Shown here: positions 16,742-16,806 of the stretch, piece by piece
Layout of the letters: each line of letters starts with the position of its first letter
Position numbering within the stretch: the first letter of the stretch is position 1
Notes under the pieces: generated by a model
The model's input: the letters and a program-made list of their open reading frames with translations, nothing else
Databases searched by the model: none
Told to the model about the DNA's origin: nothing
Made by a program: the position numbers and the translations under genes
Assembly (NCBI GenBank): GCA_027578815.1
Contig: JANBTH010000470.1
Coordinates: forward strand, 1 to 16,806
Source of the DNA: Coemansia sp. RSA 1804
Lineage: Eukaryota > Kickxellomycota > Kickxellomycetes > Kickxellales > Kickxellaceae
Length of the DNA stretch: 16,806 nucleotides
Direction: 5' to 3'

Positions 16742-16806
16742 TAATAATAAATAAAATGGCTTGTTGAAAAATAGCTAAAGAGAACCTCATCATAATAATG
16801 TGGGTA

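Noticed and set aside
1..16806. CRISPR array, operon, prophage or biosynthetic cluster
   Set aside because: No spaced direct repeats, no co-directional functional cluster and no tailoring enzymes; the genes are unrelated eukaryotic housekeeping genes.

Overview
The window reads as nuclear DNA of a fungus. The terminal COX12 exons carry the fungal LCPNEWIEKWD signature, SPT3 has the two-histone-fold fungal layout, ornithine aminotransferase has no mitochondrial presequence, and the few introns are short (125-132 nt). Complex I (NDUFA9) and queuine salvage (QTRT2) are present, which excludes a Saccharomyces-like yeast. An early-diverging lineage (for example Kickxellomycotina) is possible, but that is inference and cannot be settled from 17 kb.

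Layout from left to right: the last two exons of COX12 (cytochrome c oxidase subunit 6B, +); QTRT2, the non-catalytic queuine tRNA-ribosyltransferase subunit (+); a two-exon TMEM184/DUF300 seven-helix membrane protein (+); acylaminoacyl-peptidase APEH (-), divergent from SPT3 (+) across a 276-bp shared promoter; GPI16/PIG-T (-) with a long CAG-encoded polyserine tract; ornithine aminotransferase (-); a 1.3-kb spacer holding the ornithine aminotransferase and NDUFA9 promoters; two-exon NDUFA9 (+); and an unrecognised 123-residue Arg-rich ORF (-). After about 14.9 kb the DNA turns AT-rich and holds the decayed remains of a Ty1/copia retrotransposon (reverse transcriptase and RNase H pieces with stops, a frameshift and a deletion).

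The genes are ordinary housekeeping genes of unrelated pathways: respiration, tRNA modification, a membrane protein, peptide turnover, SAGA transcription, GPI anchoring and arginine catabolism. They are not an operon or a cluster. I found no convincing new system. The points most worth checking are the altered active-site surroundings of APEH, the polyserine microsatellite in GPI16, the identical GTAGGT donors of all three introns, an upstream ORF overlapping the SPT3 start, the orphan Arg-rich protein, and the copia fossil at the composition boundary.
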